Source: Sarcomyxa edulis (taxonomy: Eukaryota; Basidiomycota; Agaricomycetes; Agaricales; Mycenaceae). From it: 64,000 bases of DNA. The translations under genes were made by a program, and so were the position numbers. Below the pieces are notes generated by a model. That model was not told the origin of the DNA. It saw only the letters and a list, made by a program, of their open reading frames with translations, and did not search any database. Shown piece after piece: positions 1-9,873 of this stretch (positions within the stretch are counted from its first letter, which is position 1; each line of letters opens with the position of its first letter). Location of the stretch: NCBI GenBank assembly GCA_009761415.1, contig QUOL01000010.1, positions 868,001 to 932,000 of the forward strand, given 5' to 3'.

Positions 1-208
1 CGGTCTAATGTCAACGTCCAGTGTAAGTGTAGATAGTCCAGTGTAATGAATGAGATAAGGGATACAAAGTGGGTGAAGTGATCGTCATGATGATATAAGG
101 TGGTAATATAGAAGATCGAACTGTTACTAGTATTAGAAGCCGATAAGGTAGACGTGAACTTGAACGTGAAGACCATAAAAACATTTCAAGTGTCATAAGT
201 CCTTCCTT

Positions 209-1562
209 CTATAGCAGAGACCCAACAATAGCGGAGACCACAGCTAATACGAGTCCGGCGCCGGCGCCTTTGATCGATGCAGCAGAATTGCTCGTTCCAC
301 TCGACGTCGTCGTCGCATTAGTACCGTTCTGAGCAATCGCAGCGGCTTGGAATGCCTCGAATGTATTGGAACCTGATTCGACGGCGTTGACTGAGAAGAC
401 CATGCCCTGACCACAGTGGCCCGTCTGACGGCAGTAAGCCCAGATTGGCTTTGTCTATTATCGATCTGTCAGAATGTAGAAAACGAAGAGCCGGGGGGGA
501 ACACTTACGTCGTTGATTTGAATAGTGAAAGTTGGGAAGTTGGTGGTAATATTGTCTGCAACGGGCATGCTGTTGAAAGACGAAATAAGTGAAATGAAAG
601 GTCACACTTGGAACTTCGGAACTTACAACCCTGAATCCCAAGCAACACTCCCGTCAGCATTCTTCAGAGCGATACAAGGAGTCGCAAAGGAACTGGCAGT
701 GACAGTATGGTTCTTCTGTTGGAACTCAAAGGTAACGGTATCTCCAGGCTGAGCAGTGATGTTTGCTGGACTATAGAAGAGCTTGCCAGATCCACCAACG
801 ACGACGCGGTGGTCCGATGACGTGAGGCTCGAGGGAGATGCAGAACCGGGATACGAAACGTAGGTAGTGGTGGCAGTAGCAGTGGACGAGGCAGAGGTGA
901 CTGTAATGGTGGCCGTTACTGTGACGACGTTGGTACCTTGGACCGTCGGAGAGGTCACGGATACAGAGGACGCAGTGGAGGATGCGGATGCGGATGCAGA
1001 TGCGTTCGAAACAGCAGAGGCCCCGGCAGTAGCAGCCGCCTGGAACGCCGCAAATTTATCACCCGGGTTAACAGCAAAGACCATGCCTTGTTGGCAATGG
1101 CCAGTCTGACGACAGTACACCCAAATGGGATTTGTGTCTTGTACTTGAAGCTCGGCGACAGGGAAGCCGGAGGTGACATTAGCTGCCACTGGGATACTAC
1201 AAAGAAATTCAACTCCATGTTCGATAGTCTATCCATGACACTGGGACTCACAAGCCTGAATCAAACCCTCCTTCTAGAGATGTGCAAGGGCTAGCGAATG
1301 AAGATTGTGTAGCGGTGTGATTCTTCTGTTGGAATGTGAAACGGATGACATCTCCTGGATTTGCAGTCTGTGGATGAAAATGAGCTTCGACGCTTTGAAA
1401 AAGAATATTCGGAAAGATACTGACCACAAACGAGGGGGTGTACTGAATGATGCCAACACCACCAACAGTGACGTCTATCTCGGCGCTACGAACGACTGGA
1501 ATGACAAGAAGAGATATGCCTGTTATAGCGGCGAGCATCGATAGTTTAGATGAGAAGAACAT
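209..1562 (-). CDS. Secreted two-domain cupredoxin (serine-rich, probably GPI-anchored)
   Basis: The ATG at 1562 opens a hydrophobic signal peptide (MFFSSKLSMLAAITGISLL, cleavage probably after RSA). Two cupredoxin-like modules follow, separated by a Ser/Ala/Thr-rich linker (about 860-1040). Each module has QQKNHT followed later by PIW(V/A)YCRQTGHC(Q/G)QGM, so a His, Cys, His and Met set typical of type-1 copper sites is present twice. The C-terminus ends in a small hydrophobic stretch (GLVLAVVSAIVGSLL) fitting a GPI signal. At least four introns are needed (for example GTCAGT near 1431, GTGAGT near 1255, GTAAGT near 630 and 510), and they fall at matching places in the two modules, which suggests internal duplication. 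Related fungal extracellular serine-rich proteins are poorly characterised; copper binding is inferred. An alternative ATG lies at 1598. Confidence 0.85.
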
Positions 1563-1689
1563 TGCAATTGAAGTTGAAGGATGGAATATGTGTGTCAAAG
1601 CTTAGCCTGAGCCTGAGACGAAAGAACGGGAGGATTATAGAAGGTGAGAGGTGAGAGAGAGAGAGAGATCTCGTCGCAAAAATGGCGCA

Positions 1690-1696
1690 TTTATAG
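1690..1696 (-). promoter_or_regulatory. Putative TATA box of the cupredoxin gene
   Basis: The minus strand reads CACTATAAATGC about 130 bases upstream of the cupredoxin ATG. Position and sequence fit a TATA element. The stretch between it and the ATG carries a GA-rich run (about 1650-1668). Confidence 0.5.
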
Positions 1697-1887
1697 TGTT
1701 CCGAATTGAATGGCGCATTGTATTCCAAGACAATAACGGACGGAAATGATCAAGCAATGAACAAGAAACGAAATGAACAAGAACAATGGACACGTGCACA
1801 GTGACCGTTGGCGGTAGTCCTATATTTAGCACAACACCGCCACTCACTCAAAAACAATAGATCTCTTTCCCATCATTCCCGATGCAT

Positions 1888-3297
1888 TCACACATAATAC
1901 AACTTCACGAACTTGTCCAAATTCCTGATAAGAGGTTCCACAAATTTCTTCCATTCTTCTCCATCGACTCGCTGAAATTCGAATATCTCGCGGTGTGTCA
2001 CGCTGCCTAAAGTACATTGTTGCATCAACTTGGAGTTCAAAGCAGAGACAGATGGAAGACGTACAGCCAGGGCACTTTTGAGGTACGCGATAAGCAAACT
2101 TTCCCCTTTGTGTCAATTGCATCTGTCCGAGCGCCCTCATTTCTATGTGCACCAGCCTCTCCAATCGGTGGCACCAGGTCGTTTCGAAAAACAAATATTC
2201 TCCCTGAGGTAATCCACATTGACTATACCACTCTTTCATTCTCCTCACTGGGTTGTTAGAACGACCCACTTTCAATTGAATTGTGTCTGGTGAGCCGTTT
2301 GGGTCTTCGGTGGAGTCACAAGAATAATCAAGTATCTATATGAAGGTAATTGAAATCTTACCACATATTTCATACACGTAGACGTATCCCGGACGATCCG
2401 CCAGGGACAGCTCTTGTCTCATCGATCTTTCTAAATCGCGCTGTGCAGACAAAGGCAGGTCATTGGGAATAAAATCTAACAGATGATAGGTGATCAGGAA
2501 GCGTATATGTATTCAATATATGGTCGACACTCACCGGTGAATCGAAAACCTTCGTTGAGCGGATCGTGAACGTCGCGGATAGGTTTCTTACTATCTTGAT
2601 GAAGATATGATATGTTTCGTTGTTTGTGGTCGTCTTGCACCTTGCTTTGGCTTTCATCACTCTTGAAGGCCTGTCCCCCTTCAGGCTCGCGGCGACGGTC
2701 ACGGATGGAGGAGCTTGTTGTCTTGGGAGCCCGAGCCTCGGGGAAGGAAGGCGAAGGAAGAGAAACGATGTGCTTATCCTCATGTGTCTCAGCAGTGTCC
2801 CGGCCACGATACGGAAGGTGGCTTGGGGATTTGATTGGAGTTGAACCTGAACCTTGTGCAACTGAGGTCTTCTCCTGCGACTTGGGCAAGGGTTGGTGCT
2901 CCGGTGAGGGAGTCTTGTTCGATTCGGATTTAACTATAGGAGCTTGCCCTTTCAAAACCTGAACCTCCGGATTGGGGAAGTGTCTGCGATCACTTTCAGA
3001 CTTGGCCTTGGGGACTCGTACTCGTACTCGTATCTGTTCTTGTTCTTGTTCTTGTTCTTGTCTTCGTCTGTGAGTTTGTTTCGATTCACTGCCATATATG
3101 TTGGTGTCATATCTTGCAGTAGCGCAGCGAGAGCGCTCGTCCAATGTCAAGACCAAACAGTCGTTATCATTCAGTGTAACGATTATTATGGTGGGGAGAC
3201 TCTGCAAAAAAAGGAGCGTAAGAACATGAGTCACTGGAAAGGAATACTGAAGATGCACGTTTTTATGATAACCAAACAGAGTCCCCAAGAGATCCAT
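1888..3297 (-). CDS. DUF1766/T5orf172 (GIY-YIG-like) domain protein, copy A
   Basis: The ATG at 3297 starts MDLLGTLFGYHKN; introns then join a long low-complexity region rich in Ser, Pro and charged residues (EQEQEQ and RVRVRV tracts) to a C-terminal domain. That domain reads GYVYVYEIC, then LKVGRSNNPVRRMKEW, then TTWCHRLERLVHIEM, and ends EIFEFQRVDGEEWKKFVEP. This is the fungal DUF1766 form of the T5orf172 domain, distantly related to GIY-YIG nucleases: GYxY, KVGR(S) and the glutamate in HIE are the recognisable positions. A short CPGC pair sits just before the last intron (GTACGT...TTTAG). The next upstream gene is its paralogue in the same orientation. No function is established for this fungal family; nuclease activity would be inference. 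The N-terminal exon limits are less certain than the domain. Confidence 0.75.
3014..3062. repeat. Short tandem hexanucleotide repeats inside DUF1766 copy A
   Basis: Forward strand runs of ACTCGT and then TTCTTG units. On the coding (minus) strand they give alternating Glu-Gln and Arg-Val residues in the disordered linker. Frame is kept, so copy number may vary between strains. Confidence 0.7.
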
Positions 3298-3628
3298 TGA
3301 TATCAAGCGTTTCTCGTTCTCTCGAGTTTCTCGGCACTGATGGGGGGAGAGATGAAGAGGTCAAGGCTATCAATCAATGCATTCTGTACCCCATTCTGCG
3401 CAACTTTAGAGAACAAAGGGAAAGGCAGCAGTATAGCTTTGTCATCCTTTCAAGGATCCAGAGCCTGTAAAGATCTATATCATGTTCACGGTACCGGTGC
3501 GACCTGGTGACTCGTAAACGCGTGCTTCACTTTGAAGTTGGAGATGCTATCCATCCGAAGAAGAGAATATTGAGTATTGTCAAAGTGTCATAACGATTCA
3601 TAAAAAGAAGAACAAGATCATCTGCGTT

Positions 3629-5467
3629 TCATACATACTTTTCGACAAAAGTACCCCATTTCTCGATCACTGGCTTCACGACTTTCTCCCATTCCTTTCC
3701 TTTGAATCTTCCCCGCTCGACGCGCCTGAATTCGAAGATCTCTTTGTGTACAGCGCCACCTACAATTAAAAACACTGCGTTAGTGAATGAACGCGATGAA
3801 CCAAAATCGTTAGGCCTACAGTCAGCGCAGGGTTTGTTAGTCCCCAAAGGCTTCTTCGCTGCTGATGCCGATAATGTCCCTCCTGACTTGGGATCAGCAA
3901 TGTTAGGCCATCCTGACTCCAAGTACACTTCTCCCAGCATCAGATCCGCCAATTCCAGATGTATCAGTCTTTCCAACCGATGACACCACGCACCCTTGTC
4001 TCCCGCTACGACCCTCCCCCTCATCAGACTTACACCGCCGCCGTTGTCATCATCATCTTCCACTGTTCCAGGATACCAGCCTCTCAAGACCTGCTCCTTC
4101 GATCCACATTGCTTCCCCCATTGGTCCAACCTCTTTACCAGATTGACCGCACGACCTACTTTCAACTTGATCGTCTTAGGAGATTTAGGATCTAGGTAGA
4201 TATTGTGGAATCAGATAAACAGATCCCATGGGAGAGATTCACGCTTACCTCGAATCTCGAAAGTATATATATACCCTGGAACGTCCGATTGCGATCTCAC
4301 TTTCTCCATCTCCACCCTCAACGCAAGCTGTGTTTCGAGCTGCAGGTATTCTGGGATGTAGTCTAATAGATCAAAACGCGTGAACAAGCAACTTTGCTGC
4401 TGGTGACATATCGAAACTTACCAGCAAAAACGACCCACTCCCCGTTCTTTCTCGCATAATACCCACTAGGCCTACTAGGCCCCATCATCTCTTTACTATG
4501 CTGGAAACAAAACCTATCAACCGGGCCTTCAGTATCACTTCCCCGATCTATCTTGTCTCGTTTAGGTCTCCCCTTCGCCTTCGCTTTCCCAGACCGAGCT
4601 TTCGTCTTACCGCCATCATCACTATCACTCTCATAAAAATCATCGACATCCACGTCCACATCCACCTCATCACTATCATTCATAAGCTGCACCAACGGAG
4701 GCCCAGATTTTACCATACGCGTACATCGTTTCCCCGCTTTCGTGATCCCCGAACATTGGACTCCGAGTCCTTTATTCTTCGCGTTGTTGGTATTTCCGGA
4801 CGCAGACGCCGCGGAGGTGGGAGTTGGAGGAGTGGAATCTGCACGACGGCGTTTCGGTATTGGCGAAGGTTTGGGTTTGGGTGTGGAAGAGGATGATACC
4901 GAGATGGACAGGGGAGGACGAGTGTACTCGGGGTTAGAGTGTGGTCTGGCGTCGACGGAGGGGTTCAGGAAACCAGGGTTCAGAGCATGCTGCATCGTTA
5001 GTGATTGAGGAGGACGTGGAAGGGGTCCTGGAGAGCCATTGGGAATTGGGCTTGGAGTTGGGAACTTGGGTGGGGGACGCGACGGGAAGTTTGGATCGAA
5101 GCCACCGATGAATCCTTGATTCTGCCCTTGTCCTGGGCGGTCGTTACCAGCATATGGAGCGCTATTGGCGTTGATATCAGGCCCATAACCTGAGGCGTAC
5201 TTAGGTCCAGAGGATCCAGCAAGCGCAAGCGCGTTGAAGGGTTCGACTAGACTGTCTGTACCATCATTGGATGGTCTGGAAGTATTACCAGGAGACGCAT
5301 AGTTCGTAGGTGGGGTCTATGAAGGGAATCAGAGCAATTACCACAAGAGAGAATTAGAAACATACATGATTCGACTCCTTATGTCCGAATAATTCTTGAA
5401 AGAAAGCCTTTGTTTTCGACTTTGACTTGGAGTGCCCTGTTCCTCTCTCTGGGGATTCGGAAGGCAT
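3629..5467 (-). CDS. DUF1766/T5orf172 (GIY-YIG-like) domain protein, copy B
   Basis: The ATG at 5467 gives MPSESPERGTGHSKSK, a Lys/Ser-rich N-terminus ending in FFQELFGHKESNH before the first intron. This resembles the LLGTLFGYHKN start of copy A. A Pro/Ser/Asn-rich linker leads to a Cys motif (VQCSGITKAGKRCTRMVK, then FCFQHS), likely zinc binding, with an acidic insert (DEVDVDVDVDDFYESDSDD). The DUF1766 core follows: GYIYTFEIR, LKVGRAVNLVKRLDQWGKQCG, then WCHRLERLIHLELADLM and EIFEFRRVERGRFKGKEW. The intron after PCADC lies where copy A has its intron after PCPGC-like residues, so the two are tandem duplicates with shared gene structure. Copy B alone shows the complete N-terminal Cys motif. 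Molecular role unknown. Confidence 0.8.
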
Positions 5468-6536
5468 TACTGCTCGTATATGGTATCGCGATTATAACGA
5501 GAAATGTCCTTGAAGTAGCACAAGAGCCTAAGTGAGGCAGTGTGTTGACTCTAAACGACAAAAGTACGGATCCGAGAGGCCTTTATCTTGGATAGGTTGC
5601 TATGTACAGCGTGAGCATGGCCTAGTCCTGGTGAGGGTAAGAGAGAAGAGAAGAACAAAGAATCGATGGCAGCAACCGCGAAAGCTATGAATTTGAATTT
5701 CGGACTCGGGAGTACATCTGCAAGGCCTGGTCTCATCTTCACACTGCACAAAAGTACATAAACCATGGTAATTTCATTCACGTTCACTGATTTGGAGTAC
5801 ACTACTATCGTTGGACCAGTGTTCGACAATCTGAGCCAAAAAAAATCCTGCCCTTTATCTGACACATATTTTATTCTCGGTTCTTTTGCATCTGGTGCAT
5901 TAACATGTTCACTATCTACATTAAAATTTTGGCCTCCTTGTCTGTTAACAAAACATTAACACAACGTTCCCGGCGAAGGGATGGGTGCTCGACAATTTCT
6001 CCGCGCGACTGTCACTCTATGTCACGCTGCCGAGCAACTGCCGAATTGTAACTCCGAGCGGCATGCGTTGCGGCATCGAGGATACAGCGGGGAGAAATCA
6101 CCTGCATGCCGGTTCGCCGAATTGCGGAGTTTGACCGAAGTGGCATAATGTAACGCTTTCTCGATGTTCGTACATGTGGGAGGAACCACGCGACCTGGCC
6201 TATCGGAAAAAATTGAGAAGGCTTTCAGACCATAAGGAATGCTAAATCCAACTTCACTAAGAGAAACATGAAGTTTTGGTTTCAGACCAGCTTGATCTTG
6301 GTGGAAACTGTAGTTTTTGAGCGTTGTTTTGCCTCCTACTTCGTAAAATCCTCCAATTGTACTGGTTTGACTTCTCAGTCATACTTTTATATAGTTATTA
6401 TGATTTTACAAAAAAGTACTAAGGGAAACGAGCAAACAATGCGCCTGCTAAACTCGATTGTCGAACACTGGTCCCCTGTTGAACTCTGGTCAGGTGATAG
6501 TATTCCAAAGGATCAGGATACACTACTGCCTCTCAT
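5468..6536. other. Intergenic stretch, no gene recognised
   Basis: This is the upstream side of DUF1766 copy B and the downstream side of the oxidoreductase. Short open frames occur on both strands, but none has a recognisable motif or a convincing exon structure. The part from about 6200 to 6450 is AT-rich. Confidence 0.5.
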
Positions 6537-8124
6537 CTATCCAGTACGCGCCAATCTCTCTTCTGTAATGGCGAAACATTCTGGCATCGTTGTATCGCTC
6601 CATGTACCCCCGAGTACCATTTTGCTGAGGCCAGGAGCACACCCGAAGATACGTGCCATTCCTACGCGATGATGTGAGTACAAGCGGCATGCACATCGCG
6701 ATGGATGAATTACTGACCGTGACCATTGAACCCAGCAATGACAAATTGACCAGGAAGTGTAGGGACAGGACCAACGTATGGTACAGCATCAGTGGTCTTT
6801 TCAATGCGCGTGTAAGCCAACTTTGAACTTTGAGCATTATGAACAGACAATAACGCACCATGCCAATGATTCCTGTCCATCCGAATTCGTGTCCCTCACC
6901 TTGGACTTCTTGACCCCAGTCCGTAAACACCTCGTGGAAGTTCCGGAGTGCATCCACCTCAATCTCCTTATTATGCACCGTGTCATTAGTAGTCCCATTG
7001 ATCTCATCCTTCGTCACATCACTCATCCCCGGAATTCCACGACTCGTTCCCAACACCAGCGCACCATCAGCCTTGCGCTGTATGATGCTGTAGAAATGCG
7101 TCAACGAGAATCGAAGGGAATAACTATGCGTGAGGATGGAAGGCCCGGTATAAGCGCGTGTAGGAATGACTTTATGCGCTTGCGCTCGCCAGGGAGTGAT
7201 ACGGGGACCTAGTTGAGGTAGGAGAGTTGCAGCGAATGCGTTGGTGGCGTGTATGACAATGGGGGTACGGATGCTGCCTCTGTCTGTGTTGACGAGCCAA
7301 TCGCTGGTGTCTGCTCCTGCGGACGTGACGGACGTAGCGGGAGTGTGAGTGAAGAGGGAGAGTCCGAGACCTTTGCATAAAGCAAGCACAGCGAGGCAGA
7401 GTTTGGCTGGATGGAGGTTTCCTGCACTCCATTCGAAGGCACCCAGAGCAGCTGGTACGCGGGTTTCCTAATGAATCACGAGGTGAATAACAGAGTGATA
7501 TATACGCAACTTCAGACGCACCTTCTTGGCTTGTTCAGCCTCCATCCATACGATGTCTGTGGTGTCCCCACCGGCTTTCTTGTACTCTTCGAAGCTGCGA
7601 GTTACATAGTTGAAGAAGTCTTCACCCATGATAACGTCGAACGTCCGGCAAGAAACAAAATCGCAGTCGATATTGTGGGTTTGAATGAAATTTTTGACAA
7701 GCTGAAGGACAAGCTTTTCATGTGCGATGATCTTCATCGCCTGTTCTGCACCGTGAATCTTTGAGAACGCAGTGAAGCCACGGAAAGCATCTATGACGAT
7801 CTGGTCAATGTTGGTCACGACATGAACGAGTCTCAACGTACCTGGTCTACAATGACCAGCATTCCGACCACTGGCGCCACTACAGGCTTCACGAGCTTCG
7901 ATCATGACCACATTCTTTGGTCCATTTGGGCTCGAGAGTAGTTCATACGCAGTGACCGCACCGGACAATCCAGATCCAATGATCACCGCATCAGCTGTAG
8001 CAGGAAGTGGAGAACTCGCACCCTCGTTGAGAAGTACATTTTGTCGCACGCTGCGTTGCCATATCGAAAGACAAGGACCGGGACGGGGAAGACCTGGTGC
8101 TGGGAGGGTCGTAGTTGCGGACAT
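6537..8124 (-). CDS. FAD-dependent oxidoreductase, DAO family
   Basis: The ATG at 8124 precedes ADAVIIGSGLSGAVTAYEL, the dinucleotide-binding GxGxxG fold near residue 45. EAREACSGASGRNAGHCRPG is the usual second FAD motif of DAO-type (D-amino-acid oxidase/glycine oxidase-like) enzymes. Mid-protein matches include FEWSAGNLHPAKLC and VIHATNAFAATLLPQL. The end reads FVIAGFNGHGM, an intron (GTCAGT...CGTAG), then ARIFGCAPGLSKMVLGGTW and EERLARTG. This frame, not the longer overlapping one, matches the family C-terminus. At least three introns. No signal peptide or peroxisomal SKL-type end is seen. The substrate cannot be told; many fungal relatives act on amines or amino acids. It is divergently placed to PDCD5 with about 950 bases between. 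Confidence 0.88.
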
Positions 8125-9075
8125 GTTTAGGATGGACTGGCGACACGGGGACAGTTGGGGTTAAGTACGAGATTGTGGGTGATAGGTTAAGATATTGAGG
8201 AGCTTCCCCCATCGTATCGTCCCGCATTCGTTCCGGGCAGATGCGTTCTCTGAAATTTCGAGGACGGCGCCGATAACCGAAATTATACTTATCGGTGGCT
8301 GTGCCCCTTCGACCGCGATAGAGGCCGGCGTGCACTCATTTTGTGATTTCATGAGACTCTTTGGGAGCTCATGACTTGAAGAAAGCAAAGGAGCCCAAGT
8401 TTCTGGGAGAACGATGTGTATGGGAGAGTCCGAGAATTTCCTATGCTACTTTCGACTTGAAATGCATCTCAATTTGAATTTCAACCGTCCAAGAGAAAGA
8501 TGAAAGAGTGCTCACTAGTTAATTTAAATCAGTCCAGTGACCCTCAGTGGACAGAGTCATAAGCCTATCTCTGTCTTAATAGCGGAAGCGGATGGCAGAT
8601 ATGCCGCAAAGTACCCCCTGGACGTGGAGGGCTATTCGGAAACATAAGTAGTATCGATAAACTAGAGGGTTGGCCGTTGAGAAGCCGGTTAGTCCGAAGT
8701 GTATGATGTCTTGCAACGTCAAAGTGTCAGCTAAGGCACATAAGTCGGATTCTATAGGATTCAGTTGAGGTCAAGTTGAGGTACTTGTTCGAACAAGACT
8801 TCGGCCAACTGGCCATGGCCACGTGGAGCAAAAACTGAAATATGCATGAGATATCGGGAAAACGAAAGTCTGAGCGAAAGAATCTTCAACCTACAAGCAG
8901 CTCGAGCGCTCCAGGAAACAGGTTCATCGTTTGAGATATCGAAGTTGAAAAGCACTTGACGCGTCCGAAAGACGCGTCACGTTATTTGTTTCCTGTTTGA
9001 CTGGACCCTCTGTCGGTTCTAGCCGAACCCGCCCAAAACATACTCAGGCGAAACCCAGGCTGCTCCAGATATACC
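8125..9075. other. Divergent intergenic region between oxidoreductase and PDCD5
   Basis: No coding sequence is supported. The open frames here lack motifs and overlap the expected promoters of two divergent genes. The only clear element is the pair of ACGCGT palindromes at 8958-8978. Confidence 0.5.
8958..8978. promoter_or_regulatory. Tandem ACGCGT (MCB-like) palindromes upstream of PDCD5
   Basis: GACGCGTC occurs twice, at 8958-8965 and 8971-8978, five bases apart, about 100 bases before the PDCD5 ATG. ACGCGT is the MluI cell-cycle box bound by MBF in yeasts. Whether this fungus uses it here is inference. Confidence 0.4.
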
Positions 9076-9651
9076 ATGGCTTTACCAGAAGGACTAACCG
9101 CACTTCCACCTGGTGTCACCCCACCTCAAGCAGGTCCGAGCCCAAGCGGTGCAGGTGCAGGAGCAGGGGAAGATGATGGAAAGAGAGCGAAAGAGGAAGA
9201 AATGAGACGGGACATGATGGCTACTGTGCTGGACACTGCTGCTCGGGAACGATGTGCGTATCCTACTTGTCCCAACAATCTCTAATTCTGATTGTCATAA
9301 CTGGTGTTTCTAGTATCCCGAATAGCACTCGTCAGTCCAGAACGATCGCGGCAGATTGAAGGCATTCTGTTGAGGATGGCACAGTCCGGTCAGCTGAGAG
9401 GGAGAGTCACAGAGAATCAGTTGATCGATCTCCTGGAACAGGTGGGTCAACTTCAGATATCTGGGGTTTCACTCCAGTAGTACTGACTTCGCATTCGCAG
9501 ATGGAAGAGGCGCAGGGAAAAACCACTGCCAAGAAATCTACGATAGTTGTGCGTCAATATCCCAGCTCTCATGAACTAACTCTCATATCTTTCTTTCTTA
9601 CCCACACAGTTCCAACGGAGAAAAGATTTCGACGAAGACGATGATTGGTGA
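9076..9651 (+). CDS. PDCD5: PDCD5 (TFAR19) DNA-binding domain protein
   Basis: Four exons give a protein of about 131 residues, the normal family size plus a Gly/Ala/Pro-rich N-terminus. After the first intron (GTGCGT...TCTAG) the frame reads ARERLSRIALVSPERSRQIE, then LLRMAQSGQLRGRVTENQL and a final exon with FQRRKDFDEDDDW. These are the hallmark core and acidic tail of PDCD5, a small helical-bundle protein. In animals it is linked to apoptosis and to the TRiC/CCT chaperonin; archaeal homologues bind DNA. Other introns use GTGGGT and GTGCGT donors. The gene converges with NOT4, with about 220 bases between stop codons. Identification is firm; its role in fungi is not well defined. Confidence 0.95.
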
Positions 9652-9873
9652 TACGACTCCAACCGGCCCAAGTCAAGCTTGTACTCAATACTAACATCGA
9701 ACATTTGTACCCTTATATTTTCCTCAATTTCATACGTTCTGCGATTGTAAGTTTATGCATTAGAGTCTATTAGAGCGCTCAGGCGTGTATACTGTATCAG
9801 GGTAGTATATCGTATTAGGGCAGCAGGATCTTGAAGTGACCACTCTTGACTTTCTTCTCTTCCAACAATGAAT

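Noticed and set aside
5551..5865. Minus-strand frame of 104 codons upstream of DUF1766 copy B
   Set aside because: Mixed hydrophobic content without motif, splice pattern or conserved start; it overlaps the expected promoter.
6523..6600. Alternative C-terminus of the oxidoreductase (frame ending GAYWIDERQ)
   Set aside because: The frame ending EERLARTG after the GTCAGT...CGTAG intron matches the DAO-family end (GHGMARI...GLSKMVLG), so the longer frame is a shadow.
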